Below, in pieces: positions 18,012 through 27,106 of a stretch of 58,905 nucleotides of DNA. A program made the position numbers and the translations under genes. The first letter of the stretch is position 1. Each line of letters starts with the position of its first letter. Source of the DNA: Bacteroidales bacterium (GTDB taxonomy: Bacteria; Bacteroidota; Bacteroidia; Bacteroidales; WCHB1-69). The stretch spans positions 1-58,905 of the forward strand of contig JALNYF010000006.1 in assembly GCA_023229985.1 (NCBI GenBank), written 5' to 3'. The notes under the pieces were generated by a model. It was not told the DNA's origin. It saw nothing but the letters and a program-made list of their open reading frames with translations, and did no database searches.

Positions 18012-21000
18012 CTATCCGCCAATCTTATTTAACCAATTGAGTGCCTGATGGATAGTTTGGACATTTTTGATAGATAGCGTCAATTTCTTGTTTACCTCTT
18101 TAATTTGCACAACCGGATAATTCTTCTGCATAAAGGCAAGTATGCTTTCAAACAGAGCAGATTGGTAAAAAGCAGCATCACTATTATCTATAAAATAGCC
18201 CACAAAAGATTGTTTTTTTAGCACAATTTTTTCAAAAAAGAGAGTTGCGGCTTTTCTTCTGAGTGGAATCGTTTGGAGTAATTCTTCCGTCACTTTTGGC
18301 AAATCGCCAAACATATCTTGCAGTTTATTTCTGTACTTTTCTAATTCGAAGTCATTTTTGACCGCTTCGAGCTCTTTATAAAGGCTCATTCTTTCGCTCA
18401 AACTTGCGACATAATCGCTGGGGAAGAGGAGTCCCAAGTCTGTTTCGAGCATACATTCGCGTTGTACCAAAGGTTTACCTTCATCATCAGATTGAAAATC
18501 AGAATCTTTTAATTCCAGAATAGCTTCGTTCAATATTTTTTGATAGACTTCAAATCCAATTTCGGAGATGAAGCCGCTTTGGTCTGCGCCTAACACATCG
18601 CCCGCACCGCGAATATCCATATCGCGCATGGCAATTTGAAAGCCGCTTCCAATTTCGGAAAAATCCTCTATGGCCTTCAATCGCTTCCTTGCCTGATCAT
18701 TCAAAGTGTCAAAGGGTTTGGTCAGCATATAACAGAAAGCCTTTTTGTTATTACGCCCTACCCTGCCGCGCAATTGGTGTAATACATTCAATGCAAAATT
18801 TTGTGCATCATTGATAATCATTGTGTTAGCATTCGAAATATCCAAACCTGATTCCACAATGGTGGTAGCCACTAAAACATCATAACGTCCGTCAATAAAA
18901 TCGAGCATAACTTTTTCAAGCTCTTTGCCTTCCATTTGTCCGTGACCGATGGCAATACGGGCATCGGGGACCAGCCGTTTTACCAATCCGGCGACTTCCA
19001 AAATATTTTGTATTTTATTATGCACAACAAACACTTGCCCGCCCCGTTGTATTTCATAAGAAACGGCATCACGAATAATCTCTTCGTCAAAAGGATGTAC
19101 CTCTGTTTGAATGGGATAGCGGTTTGCTGGTGGCGTAGCAATGACGGAAATATCACGCGCACCCATCATCGAAAATTGGAGGGTACGCGGAATGGGCGTA
19201 GCAGACATCGTCAAGGTATCCACACTCACCTTCAATTCACGGAGTTTTTCCTTCGCACCGACACCGAATTTTTGTTCTTCGTCAATGACTAATAAACCCA
19301 AATCCTTGAAAATAACATCTTTACCTAAGATTCGGTGAGTTCCTATCAAAATATCGACTTTTCCGTTTTTAAGATTTTCCAGTGTTTCCTTAATCTGTTT
19401 ATTCGACCTAAAACGGTTAATATAATCCACTTTGCAGGGCATATTCTGCAACCGGTCGGTAAAAGTGGTAAAATGTTGCAAAGCCAAGACGGTTGTCGGA
19501 ACTAAAATGGCGACTTGCTTGTTGTCGCAAACAGCTTTAAAAGCGGCGCGAATGGCGATTTCTGTTTTCCCGAATCCTACATCGCCGCAAAGCAGTCTGT
19601 CCATCGGCGATTCCGATTCCATATCCGCTTTTACGTCTTGCATGGCAATCACTTGGTCGGGAGTATCTTCATACATAAACGATGCTTCCAGCTCATTTTG
19701 CAAATAATTATCGCCGGAATAAGCAAAACCTTTTTGTGCTTTTCGCTTGGCATAGAGATTAATGAGGTCTATTGCCAACTCTTTCACTCGTTTTTTGGTT
19801 CGCTCTTTCATTTTTTCCCACGTTCCCGAACCAATCCGATGCAAAGTAGGAGCCGTTCCGTCTTTGCCGACATATTTTGAAATCTTATGCAAAGAATGTA
19901 TGCTGATATAAAGTGTATCTCCCTCTTTATAAGTCAGTTTGATAACTTCTTGCTCGACTCCGTTCACTTCCATTTTGGCTAATCCGTCATATATACCAAT
20001 ACCGTGGTCAATGTGAACCACATAATCGCCGGGTTGCAAATCATAGATTTCCTTGAGCGTAAAAGCTTCACTTCGTTTATAACGGTCGCGAATGACAAAA
20101 CGATGATATTTTTCAAAAATCTGATGGTCGGTATAAACAGACAGTTTTCCGGCATCGTCACGAAATCCCTCGTGCAGTACAAACGGATAAGCGGTGTACA
20201 AATCCTCCGGCGCATAATTGGTCTTATTTTTCTGATTATAAGTTACCAACAAATCGGAAATTATGTGATACATTCGCTTGAGTTGTTGCTCGTTTTCAGA
20301 TAGAAATACCGAAAAATAGCCTCTTTCAAAATTATCGATCCATTCAGCGAGCAATAAATCCATATTCTTACTGAACGCATTCTGTGGCTTCATGTCGAAA
20401 TCAACTGCTTGCAGCGTTTCGTGCAAGGCTGAAGCATCAATTTCTATTAATTTGTGATTCTCAAGGGCTTGTAGGTATTCATCTCCGTCAATATAAAGCT
20501 CTTCCGGTAACAAATGTTGAAGTGGCGAATCCAGTTTATCGTACTCCTGAACCACTTTTTTAAAATTGGTAACGATACCTTGCTTCACGTCAGCCGGCTT
20601 TTTAATCCAAAAGTGATCTTCGGATGACAAGAAATCAAAGAAGCTGACTCTTTTTTCCTGTACATCCACAGAGGATGAAAGCGGCATAATGTGTAATTTA
20701 TCTACTTCTTTAACAGATAATTGCGTATTTGTATCAAAAAGTCTGACCGATTCTACGATGTCCCCCGACAGTTCAATTCGATAGGGATATTCTTCGGAAT
20801 AGGAAAAGATGTCAAAAATTGCCCCGCGCCACGCAAATTGCCCGGGTTCAAACACAAAATCCTCTTGCGAATATTGATATTCATAGAGAAAACTGATCAA
20901 CACATCAATAGGCAGATTGTCGCCCTTTTGAACTGTAAAAGAGTTTTTGCGCAAATATTGAGTAGAAACCAACTTTTCAGAAAGCGCTTCAGGATAGGTA

Positions 21001-21389
21001 ACAATCACATATTTTCCCTGCTCATAAACCAACTTATTGATAATTTCCGACCTCAACTTGATATTGGCGTTATCAATTTCGTCAAAATCGTAAGGTCTTC
21101 GATAGGAAGATGGAAAATAATGCACCCGTTTTTGTTCCAACGTTTTTTGTGTATCTCCCATTATTTTCTCTAAATCGTGATAGAAAAATGCAGATGATTC
21201 TCTGTCAGGGAAAATAAACAATTGATTATGAGATAGTTCATCAAAAATAGGGGCAGCTAATAATGCCAAAGATGAACCGTTCAAACCTGAAATAAAAAGG
21301 CGGGAAGAACTTGTTTTTTGATTAAAAAAATCTGTAAATAATTCTTTTTTGGGGGGCTGAAAGCGGCTTAATAATTCGTCCTGAAACAT
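18012..21389 (-). CDS. mfd: Transcription-repair coupling factor
   Basis: 1125 residues, full length. Mfd removes stalled RNA polymerase and recruits UvrA for strand-specific repair. In order: UvrB-like N-terminal module (SGLNGSSLALLAAPI, FPDRESSAFFYHDLE); CarD-like RNA-polymerase-interacting domain (DLQPGDYVVHIDHGIGIYDG); RecG-like translocase with Walker A in CGDVGFGKTEIAIRAAFKAV, Walker B LLVIDEEQKFG, motif III MSATPIPRTL and motif VI QLRGRVGRNN; C-terminal TRCF domain. Last gene of a five-gene operon, 12 bases after the NUDIX gene. Confidence 0.98.
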   Translation of the reverse strand: MFQDELLSRFQPPKKELFTDFFNQKTSSSRLFISGLNGSSLALLAAPIFDELSHNQLFIFPDRESSAFFYHDLEKIMGDTQKTLEQKRVHYFPSSYRRPYDFDEIDNANIKLRSEIINKLVYEQGKYVIVTYPEALSEKLVSTQYLRKNSFTVQKGDNLPIDVLISFLYEYQYSQEDFVFEPGQFAWRGAIFDIFSYSEEYPYRIELSGDIVESVRLFDTNTQLSVKEVDKLHIMPLSSSVDVQEKRVSFFDFLSSEDHFWIKKPADVKQGIVTNFKKVVQEYDKLDSPLQHLLPEELYIDGDEYLQALENHKLIEIDASALHETLQAVDFDMKPQNAFSKNMDLLLAEWIDNFERGYFSVFLSENEQQLKRMYHIISDLLVTYNQKNKTNYAPEDLYTAYPFVLHEGFRDDAGKLSVYTDHQIFEKYHRFVIRDRYKRSEAFTLKEIYDLQPGDYVVHIDHGIGIYDGLAKMEVNGVEQEVIKLTYKEGDTLYISIHSLHKISKYVGKDGTAPTLHRIGSGTWEKMKERTKKRVKELAIDLINLYAKRKAQKGFAYSGDNYLQNELEASFMYEDTPDQVIAMQDVKADMESESPMDRLLCGDVGFGKTEIAIRAAFKAVCDNKQVAILVPTTVLALQHFTTFTDRLQNMPCKVDYINRFRSNKQIKETLENLKNGKVDILIGTHRILGKDVIFKDLGLLVIDEEQKFGVGAKEKLRELKVSVDTLTMSATPIPRTLQFSMMGARDISVIATPPANRYPIQTEVHPFDEEIIRDAVSYEIQRGGQVFVVHNKIQNILEVAGLVKRLVPDARIAIGHGQMEGKELEKVMLDFIDGRYDVLVATTIVESGLDISNANTMIINDAQNFALNVLHQLRGRVGRNNKKAFCYMLTKPFDTLNDQARKRLKAIEDFSEIGSGFQIAMRDMDIRGAGDVLGADQSGFISEIGFEVYQKILNEAILELKDSDFQSDDEGKPLVQRECMLETDLGLLFPSDYVASLSERMSLYKELEAVKNDFELEKYRNKLQDMFGDLPKVTEELLQTIPLRRKAATLFFEKIVLKKQSFVGYFIDNSDAAFYQSALFESILAFMQKNYPVVQIKEVNKKLTLSIKNVQTIHQALNWLNKIGG

Positions 21390-21401
21390 AATAAAGTAAA
21401 G

Positions 21402-21884
21402 TTAGAATCTGCTCCACAATTCTCTCAGCGAGCTATAAGAATTTTGTAAGTAAGAACAGACTTGAGAACGTGGGACCCAAGCAACTTGCGTAATATCTTC
21501 TTCGCGTTGAGGAATAAGTTCAGAGTTTTCGGCGATTTTCATTCTGAACCAAAAAGTCTCTTTCAAGATGATATTAGTTCCGAACTGATAAAGATGAAAG
21601 GTCGATAAAGGGATATCATCTATGATTGTGGCATTGACGCCGGTTTCTTCTTTCACTTCACGTTGGGCGGTCACGGAAATGGGCTCCCCTTTTTCGACTT
21701 TTCCCTTGGGAAAGTCCCATCTGTTTCTTCTAAAAATCATCAAGATTTCGTCGTTGTCATTTACTACCAATCCGCCGGCAGCGCACATATACTCGTAATT
21801 TTGCAGAAATGCTTTGAAAATCTCCTCATTTTCAATGATTTGACTGCCGATTTCATCAAAGACAGTAATAGGGAAAATGGTCAT
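21402..21884 (-). CDS. NUDIX hydrolase
   Basis: 160 residues. The Nudix box GX5EX7REUXEEXGU is complete: GKVEKGE (61-67), seven residues, then REVKEETGV (75-83). Preceded by MIFRRNRWDFPK, placing it among the ADP-ribose/nucleoside-diphosphate type hydrolases (MutT/YjaD-like); the exact substrate cannot be read from sequence. The first ~30 residues are an extra N-terminal segment. It lies 3 bases after the delta' gene and 12 bases before mfd, so it is translated with a DNA replication and repair operon, compatible with nucleotide-pool sanitation. Confidence 0.9.
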   Translation of the reverse strand: MTIFPITVFDEIGSQIIENEEIFKAFLQNYEYMCAAGGLVVNDNDEILMIFRRNRWDFPKGKVEKGEPISVTAQREVKEETGVNATIIDDIPLSTFHLYQFGTNIILKETFWFRMKIAENSELIPQREEDITQVAWVPRSQVCSYLQNSYSSLRELWSRF

Positions 21885-21887
21885 TTG

Positions 21888-23048
21888 CTATTTTTTTATC
21901 AAGTTTTGTGCGATTTTAAAATAAAGATCGGTAAACACCAAACCGGAATTAGCGTTGCGTTCTATGTGATAAATTGCTTTATTGCAATCATTGAAGATAG
22001 GGGCAGCATTTTTGACAGTGAAAAAACTCTTGTAAGTTTCCAAACATTTTGTTTCGTCGGCAGTAGCTTTCACCAAGTCGTGGTTTTGGGTTTGCATAAG
22101 GAGTGCATTGCGAAACATGCGAATCATGTATTGAATAAAACGTTTTTGTTCTTCTTTTCCGTTTTTAATAATTTCGGCGAAAGTATCTTGAACAGTCAGA
22201 TAGTTGATGGCAGAAGGGACTTCATTTCCAGCATAAGCCGCGATACTTTTCAAAACGAGGTTAAAATTTTTCAGTAAGGTATGCAGTTCGCCGGTATCTT
22301 GGTAAAGATTCAGGGCTTTGACATAGCTTCCATCGGCAATGGCGGCAATATCGGTGGCGACAGTTTCAGAGGCATTTTCTTCCCTAATTAATTGATTTTT
22401 AATAATTTCTTCACTGAGGGGCGGGATTTTTACTAATTGAGTTCTTGACAGAATCGTGGGTAAGATAGCATCCGCATTTTCGGCGATAAGGATAAAGAGC
22501 GTTTTATTTTCCGGTTCTTCCAATGTTTTCAGAAGCTTGGGAGCGGCGGCGTGATATAGCTTTTCCGTCATCCACAAGATATAGAATTTGTAGCCGTTGG
22601 CATAAGCCCGAATGCTGTTTTGGTGAATAATGTTCGCGCAATCGCGAATATTGATGGAAGCTTGTTTGTTTTCGCTTCCCAATTCGGAGAGCCATTCGTT
22701 AAGGTCTAAGTGATAATTTTTGGAAAACACATAGTCGCGAAACTCCTGCGCCAACTGCTCGGAATCGGAATCTTTTTTTATTTTTTTGGTATTACAATTG
22801 GGAAAAAGAATATGTAAGTCAGGGTGCTGTAGCCTATTGAACATCAAGCAAGAGGGACATACCCCGCAAGAATCACCATCATGTCGGTTTTCGCAACTGA
22901 TGTATTGAGCAAAAGCAATGGCGAGTGCAAAACTGTGAGTTCCCGATTTGCCTAAGAATAATTGTGCATGACTGATTCGATTCTCATCTGCAAGGGCAAC
23001 GAGTTGTTGTTTCAAAGAATCCTCAACCAATACATCTTTAAAAAACAT
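21888..23048 (-). CDS. holB: DNA polymerase III delta' subunit
   Basis: 386 residues, clamp-loader AAA+ subunit. The N-terminus (DVLVEDSLKQQLVALADENR then ISHAQLFLGKSGTHSFALAI) matches delta'/DnaX, with a degenerate P-loop (no GKT/GKS in the canonical place), as expected for a non-hydrolysing delta'. Four cysteines at 52, 61, 64 and 67 form the zinc module. Later LLKTLEEPENKTLFILI and LPTILSRTQL are the sensor/SRC-like region; the family consensus TILSRCQ has Thr in place of Cys. Co-transcribed between moxR (15-base gap) and the NUDIX gene (3-base gap). Confidence 0.9.
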   Translation of the reverse strand: MFFKDVLVEDSLKQQLVALADENRISHAQLFLGKSGTHSFALAIAFAQYISCENRHDGDSCGVCPSCLMFNRLQHPDLHILFPNCNTKKIKKDSDSEQLAQEFRDYVFSKNYHLDLNEWLSELGSENKQASINIRDCANIIHQNSIRAYANGYKFYILWMTEKLYHAAAPKLLKTLEEPENKTLFILIAENADAILPTILSRTQLVKIPPLSEEIIKNQLIREENASETVATDIAAIADGSYVKALNLYQDTGELHTLLKNFNLVLKSIAAYAGNEVPSAINYLTVQDTFAEIIKNGKEEQKRFIQYMIRMFRNALLMQTQNHDLVKATADETKCLETYKSFFTVKNAAPIFNDCNKAIYHIERNANSGLVFTDLYFKIAQNLIKK

Positions 23049-23063
23049 AATAGGGTTTTTGAA

Positions 23064-24041
23064 TTAGGCTTTCATTAATTCGTCAATAATATTTTCAACA
23101 GTAATACCCTCTGCTTCAGCCTTATAGTTCTTAATAATTCTATGACGCAAAATATTGTGTGCCACGGCTCTCACGTCTTCAATATCGGGGGAGAATTTCC
23201 CATTGACAATAGCGTGAGTACGTGCGCCGATGATTAAGAATTGGGATGCGCGCGGACCTGCCCCCCACGACAGATAGTTATTGGCCCAAGCATGTGCCTT
23301 CGGCGTATCAGGACGCGTCATGGTTGCCAAATTAACGGCGTATTGATAGACGTTATCGGAAATGGGCACTTTTTGTAACAGCTTTTGGTAGAAGATGATT
23401 TCTTCCATCGAGAGTACCTGATTCGGTTCCATCATATCACCGTGAATGGTTGATTTCACAATATCCACTTCTTCGTTGAAACTCGGATAATCCAATAAAA
23501 TATTGAACATAAAACGGTCTTGCTGAGCTTCGGGAAGCGGATAGGTACCTTCCTGTTCAATGGGGTTTTGCGTTGCCAATACAAAAAACGGGTCGGGTAA
23601 TTGATAGGTAATACCGTTCATACTCACGGAGCGTTCCTGCATGGCTTCCAGTAATGCAGATTGGGTTTTGGGCGGAGTACGGTTGATCTCATCTGCCAAG
23701 ACAATATTGGCGAAAATAGGGCCTTTTACGAATTTGAATTTTCTATTTTCGTCTAATATTTCCGTTCCCATAATGTCGGAGGGCATTAAGTCGGGGGTAA
23801 ACTGTATTCTGTTATAAGACAAGTTGATAGTTTTAGCGATAGTAGTAATCATCAACGTTTTTGCCAAGCCCGGGACCCCAATTAGCAGGGCGTGGCTTCG
23901 ACTGAACATCACCATCAGAATATTCTTTATAATCTCGTCTTGTCCGACGATAACTTTTGCAATTTCTCTTTTTATCTCAGCATATTTACTTACAAATGCT
24001 TCGATAGCTTCCACATCATTTTTAAAATTCAAATCTGCCAT
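23064..24041 (-). CDS. MoxR-family AAA+ ATPase
   Basis: 325 residues, usual length. Walker A GVPGLAKT (55-62), Walker B IVLADE (113-118) followed by INRTPPKTQSALLEAMQE, and sensor ATQNPIEQEGTYPLPEAQQD are classical for MoxR proteins, which act as chaperone-like ATPases that usually work with von Willebrand factor (VWA) proteins and DUF58 partners (family knowledge). No VWA/DUF58 gene follows here; the next gene is holB 15 bases on, and a SurA-like chaperone lies 11 bases upstream. The substrate is therefore open. Confidence 0.95.
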   Translation of the reverse strand: MADLNFKNDVEAIEAFVSKYAEIKREIAKVIVGQDEIIKNILMVMFSRSHALLIGVPGLAKTLMITTIAKTINLSYNRIQFTPDLMPSDIMGTEILDENRKFKFVKGPIFANIVLADEINRTPPKTQSALLEAMQERSVSMNGITYQLPDPFFVLATQNPIEQEGTYPLPEAQQDRFMFNILLDYPSFNEEVDIVKSTIHGDMMEPNQVLSMEEIIFYQKLLQKVPISDNVYQYAVNLATMTRPDTPKAHAWANNYLSWGAGPRASQFLIIGARTHAIVNGKFSPDIEDVRAVAHNILRHRIIKNYKAEAEGITVENIIDELMKA

Positions 24042-24052
24042 ATAGTTCTTTT

Positions 24053-25414
24053 TTATTCAGGAATTTGCCATTGACTAATGAACGGGCAATTTCGATAGTT
24101 TTCGTTTATTTTAATATTAGTAATTTTCACTTTATTCAGGATCCAAGTGTTCGTTGTTTTCACTTTTTTCTCTTCGAGGGCAGCATTTTTGATTAAGTCA
24201 TAATCTTCTGTCAGGTTCGGTTTGTGGGCAGCGACTTTTGTTTTCAGGTAAAGAATTCGATATGCCATTTTGCCGTCTTCGTTGACGTATGCCACGGGTT
24301 GTGAATACTCTCCGGGGATCAGTTTGCTGATAGTGGTGAACGTTGAAGCATCGATAGATTCTTTTTCAAATTTATAGGAGTTATTATAGCTATTGACAAC
24401 CCAGCCACCGCTATTTTTGCTTAAGTCATCAGAAAATTGCAAGGCGGCTTTGCTAAAATCCATTTTTTCCGTAATGATGACATTGCGGATGCTATCGAGC
24501 GATTCGATAGCCTTAACTTGTTCTTCTACAGAAGGTTTAGGTTGCAATAGGATATGGGCAACATTAATACTTTCGCCGCGGCGTTCAATCATTTGAATAA
24601 TATGGTATCCTGCTTTGGTTTTAACGATTTGAGAAATTTCGCCGGATTTAAGGTTAAAAGCAACTGCTTCAAATTCGGGGTAAAGGGTACCGCGTTCCAC
24701 AAAACCAAGTTCGCCGCCTTTTCCTGCGGAGCCCGGGTCATCGGAATAGAGGCGTGCCAACATAGAGAATTTCTCGCCGCGGAGCACCCGCTCGCGATAA
24801 TCATTCAAACGAGTTTTAATAGCAGCAATTTCCTCTTCGCTGACCGGTGGCATTTTGACGATATGTCCATATTCGTATGAGGGTTCAACGGTGGGCAAAC
24901 TATCATACGGGATTCTGTCAAAAAAACGTTTCACTTCAGAGGGAGTAATGGTAACATTGACGGTGATGTCTTGTTGAATGCGGTCAGCAATCATCTGCGC
25001 CCGAACCACCTCACGCATATCTTTTTTTATTTCGTCCATACTCTTATTGTATGCTTGCTCAATCATTTTCGTATTTCCTCCCACCTGCGACAACCAATAA
25101 TTAATTTGGTAATTGACACGAGAATCTACCTCCTGGTCAGTAAAAACAATACTATCCAATTCGGCTTGGTGCATAAACAGTTTTTGTTTTACCAAATGTT
25201 CGAAAATAGTGCATTTGGTTTCTTCCACATTGTCATTATCCATAACGGAATATTGCGCAGCATAGTTGGCATATTCGGTTTCCAATTCGGATTTCATAAT
25301 AATTTCTTTACCCACGATGGCAATAATCTCATCAATGGTTGAAGGAGATTTAGGTTGAGCCCATCCAGTTGCGAAGCAGAAAAAGAGTACAGTAACAAGA
25401 AAAAACTTCTTCAT
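24053..25414 (-). CDS. SurA-like periplasmic peptidylprolyl isomerase
   Basis: 453 residues from the internal ATG that opens a clean signal peptide (MKKFFLVTVLFFCFATGWAQ); an upstream in-frame TTG would prepend 11 residues that spoil it. Residues ~25-160 form a SurA-type chaperone domain (IDEIIAIVGKEIIMKSELET). Two parvulin domains follow (YGHIVKMPPVSEEE ... GGELGFVERGTLYPEFEAVA and VAHILLQPKP ... DFSKAALQFSDDLSKNSGGW). Role: folding of outer-membrane proteins in the periplasm. First gene of the five-gene operon; the -7 candidate TATTTTCG just upstream deviates from consensus at one base. Confidence 0.93.
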   Translation of the reverse strand: MKKFFLVTVLFFCFATGWAQPKSPSTIDEIIAIVGKEIIMKSELETEYANYAAQYSVMDNDNVEETKCTIFEHLVKQKLFMHQAELDSIVFTDQEVDSRVNYQINYWLSQVGGNTKMIEQAYNKSMDEIKKDMREVVRAQMIADRIQQDITVNVTITPSEVKRFFDRIPYDSLPTVEPSYEYGHIVKMPPVSEEEIAAIKTRLNDYRERVLRGEKFSMLARLYSDDPGSAGKGGELGFVERGTLYPEFEAVAFNLKSGEISQIVKTKAGYHIIQMIERRGESINVAHILLQPKPSVEEQVKAIESLDSIRNVIITEKMDFSKAALQFSDDLSKNSGGWVVNSYNNSYKFEKESIDASTFTTISKLIPGEYSQPVAYVNEDGKMAYRILYLKTKVAAHKPNLTEDYDLIKNAALEEKKVKTTNTWILNKVKITNIKINENYRNCPFISQWQIPE

Positions 25415-25447
25415 AATGTTATATATTTTGCGGCTGCGAAAATACAA

Positions 25448-25476
25448 AAAAAGAAGACATAAATTGTCTTCTTTTT
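25448..25476 (-). terminator. Terminator of rpmH
   Basis: A perfect 12-bp stem AAAAAGAAGACA/TGTCTTCTTTTT with a 5-base loop, extended to a T-run on the minus strand, 25 bases past the rpmH stop. The A/T symmetry means it could work on both strands. It separates rpmH from the SurA operon. Confidence 0.85.
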
Positions 25477-25501
25477 AAAAACAGGTAAAATATTTTACGT
25501 A

Positions 25502-25660
25502 TTATTTTCTGCCTAAACTTTCGTCTGAAACAGTCAATTTTTTTCTACCTTTAGCGCGACGGGCAGCCAAAACTCTGCGCCCATTGGCGGTTGACATTCT
25601 TTCTCTGAAACCATGTTTGTTGGTGCGTCTTCTGTTCGACGGTTGGTATGTTCTTTTCAT
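25502..25660 (-). CDS. rpmH: 50S ribosomal protein L34
   Basis: 52 residues: MKRTYQPSNRRRTNKHGFRE followed by RMSTANGRRVLAARRAKGRK, the near-invariant bacterial L34 sequence, with a short C-terminal extension (KLTVSDESLGRK). A structural component of the large ribosomal subunit. The start ATG complements 25658-25660. It has its own TATTTTTG promoter (25707-25714) and terminator. It is short and easily missed. Confidence 0.98.
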   Translation of the reverse strand: MKRTYQPSNRRRTNKHGFRERMSTANGRRVLAARRAKGRKKLTVSDESLGRK

Positions 25661-25706
25661 TTTATTGTATTTTTTTTATATTATACTTAGGCTGATTTTC
25701 GGGCTG

Positions 25707-25714
25707 CAAAAATA
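25707..25714 (-). promoter_or_regulatory. -7 element of rpmH
   Basis: TATTTTTG on the minus strand, 46 bases before the rpmH start. The remaining 25715-25876 is extremely AT-rich with no gene. Confidence 0.6.
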
Positions 25715-25876
25715 CATTTTTTTTTCAAATAAAAAATAAAAACTCTGCTGATTCATTCGATTTCTTTTAAAAAAAAATATAAGATATTATTAATCAACAA
25801 TATAAATTGAATTTTTTTTAAAGAAAAATGACATTTTCACAGATTTGAAGCCACCGTTATAATTAGATTTTTTTAT

Positions 25877-25884
25877 TATTTTTG
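25877..25884 (+). promoter_or_regulatory. -7 element of hydF
   Basis: TATTTTTG (TAnnTTTG), 27 bases before the hydF ATG; overlaps the left arm of the inverted repeat at 25882-25907. Confidence 0.6.
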
Positions 25885-25907
25885 CAAGTTCTATTACAAA
25901 CTCGCAA
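25882..25907. promoter_or_regulatory. Candidate operator: interrupted palindrome at the hydF promoter
   Basis: TTGCAAGTT, eight bases, AACTCGCAA: 9-base arms with eight complementary positions. It covers the end of the -7 element and the expected transcription start, and ends 4 bases before the hydF ATG. Location and symmetry suit repression by the TetR-type regulator encoded two genes down; the pairing is inference. Confidence 0.45.
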
Positions 25908-25911
25908 AAGA

Positions 25912-27096
25912 ATGAAAACAAAGCGCGTATTTATTGGTATTTTTGGACGAAGAAATAAGGGTAAAAGTTCATTAATCAACGCATTAGCGGGGCAAGAGAT
26001 TGCTATTGTTTCAGAAATGGCAGGTACTACAACCGATCCCGTCAAAAAAACGATTGAAATTTTCGGCATTGGTCCCACTGTTTTAATCGACACCGCCGGC
26101 ATAGACGATTCGGGCAGCATCGGCGAAAAACGAATCCAAAAAACGAATGAAACCCTCAAAATAATTGACGTTGCTATTTTATTAATTGCTGATAATCAAT
26201 TTGGTACAGATGAAGAGGATCTGATTGAACGGTTTTCAGAATACAATATTCCTTACCTGATTGTACACAATAAATCAGACATCATTGCCCTCAATTCCGA
26301 ATTAAGAACAAGATTATCCGCCTACCGCGTTCCCGTTTTGGAATGTAGTGCGACCAACCAGCAAGGAGTGACGGCAATCCTTGATGCCCTTGTTGCGATT
26401 ACACCTGCTTCTGCGTATATTCAGGACACTTTGGTCGGGGATTTGGTAGCAGAAGGCGAGAGCGTTGTTTTGGTTATGCCGCAAGATGCAGAAGCGCCGG
26501 AAGGACGTTTAATTCTTCCGCAAGTGCAGGTTATCCGAGATATTTTAGACCACCATGCCGTCGCCATTGCCTTACAACCGGAGGAATTATCCGAATTTTT
26601 GAAGAATTTCACTCCTAAAATGGTTATTACAGACAGTCAGGCTTTTGCTACAATTGCCCCCTTCGTACCGGAGCATATTCCGCTCACCAGTTTTAGTATT
26701 ATCCTGTCGCGCGCAAAAGGAAATTTTGAAGCCTTCATAGAAGGGACGCCACATATCAACGAGTTGAAAGATAACGATAAAATTCTGATGTTGGAATCTT
26801 GTACCCACGTTACCGCGTGCGAAGACATCGGGCGGCACAAAATTCCCCAATTAATGCAAAAAGTAACCGGAAAAAAGTTGATATTTGACTTTGTCCCTGC
26901 CCTGCAACCTCTGCCCGAACACTTGCAACAATATGCCATGGCAATTCAGTGCGGCGGCTGCATGGTGACAAAAAAACAACTACAAAATCGTGTCAATCAA
27001 ATTATTAAATCAGGAGTTCCTATTTCCAATTATGGAATGACACTTGCCTCTCTTACCGGCATTTTTAAACGCGCGACCCAAGTATTTACAGATTAA
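25912..27096 (+). CDS. hydF: [FeFe]-hydrogenase H-cluster maturation GTPase
   Basis: 394 residues from ATG 25912 (the frame is open upstream, but those bases overlap the promoter). HydF is the scaffold on which the 2Fe subcluster is assembled with HydE and HydG and delivered to apo-hydrogenase. The GTPase domain has the P-loop GRRNKGKS (12-19), EMAGTTTDPV (G2) and LIDTAGIDD (G3). The cluster-binding ligands are present: CTH (Cys297, His299) and CGGC (Cys347, Cys350), 47 residues apart as in the family. No hydE, hydG or hydrogenase gene is in the window. A TetR-type regulator follows after 10 bases. Confidence 0.96.
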   Translation: MKTKRVFIGIFGRRNKGKSSLINALAGQEIAIVSEMAGTTTDPVKKTIEIFGIGPTVLIDTAGIDDSGSIGEKRIQKTNETLKIIDVAILLIADNQFGTDEEDLIERFSEYNIPYLIVHNKSDIIALNSELRTRLSAYRVPVLECSATNQQGVTAILDALVAITPASAYIQDTLVGDLVAEGESVVLVMPQDAEAPEGRLILPQVQVIRDILDHHAVAIALQPEELSEFLKNFTPKMVITDSQAFATIAPFVPEHIPLTSFSIILSRAKGNFEAFIEGTPHINELKDNDKILMLESCTHVTACEDIGRHKIPQLMQKVTGKKLIFDFVPALQPLPEHLQQYAMAIQCGGCMVTKKQLQNRVNQIIKSGVPISNYGMTLASLTGIFKRATQVFTD

Positions 27097-27106
27097 TCCA
27101 TGGATA

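Noticed and set aside
23064..24041. MoxR/VWA/DUF58 operon
   Set aside because: Only the MoxR ATPase is present; the following genes are holB, NUDIX and mfd.
24053..25447. Longer SurA-like protein from an upstream TTG
   Set aside because: The extra 11 residues precede a normal signal peptide and overlap the promoter region.
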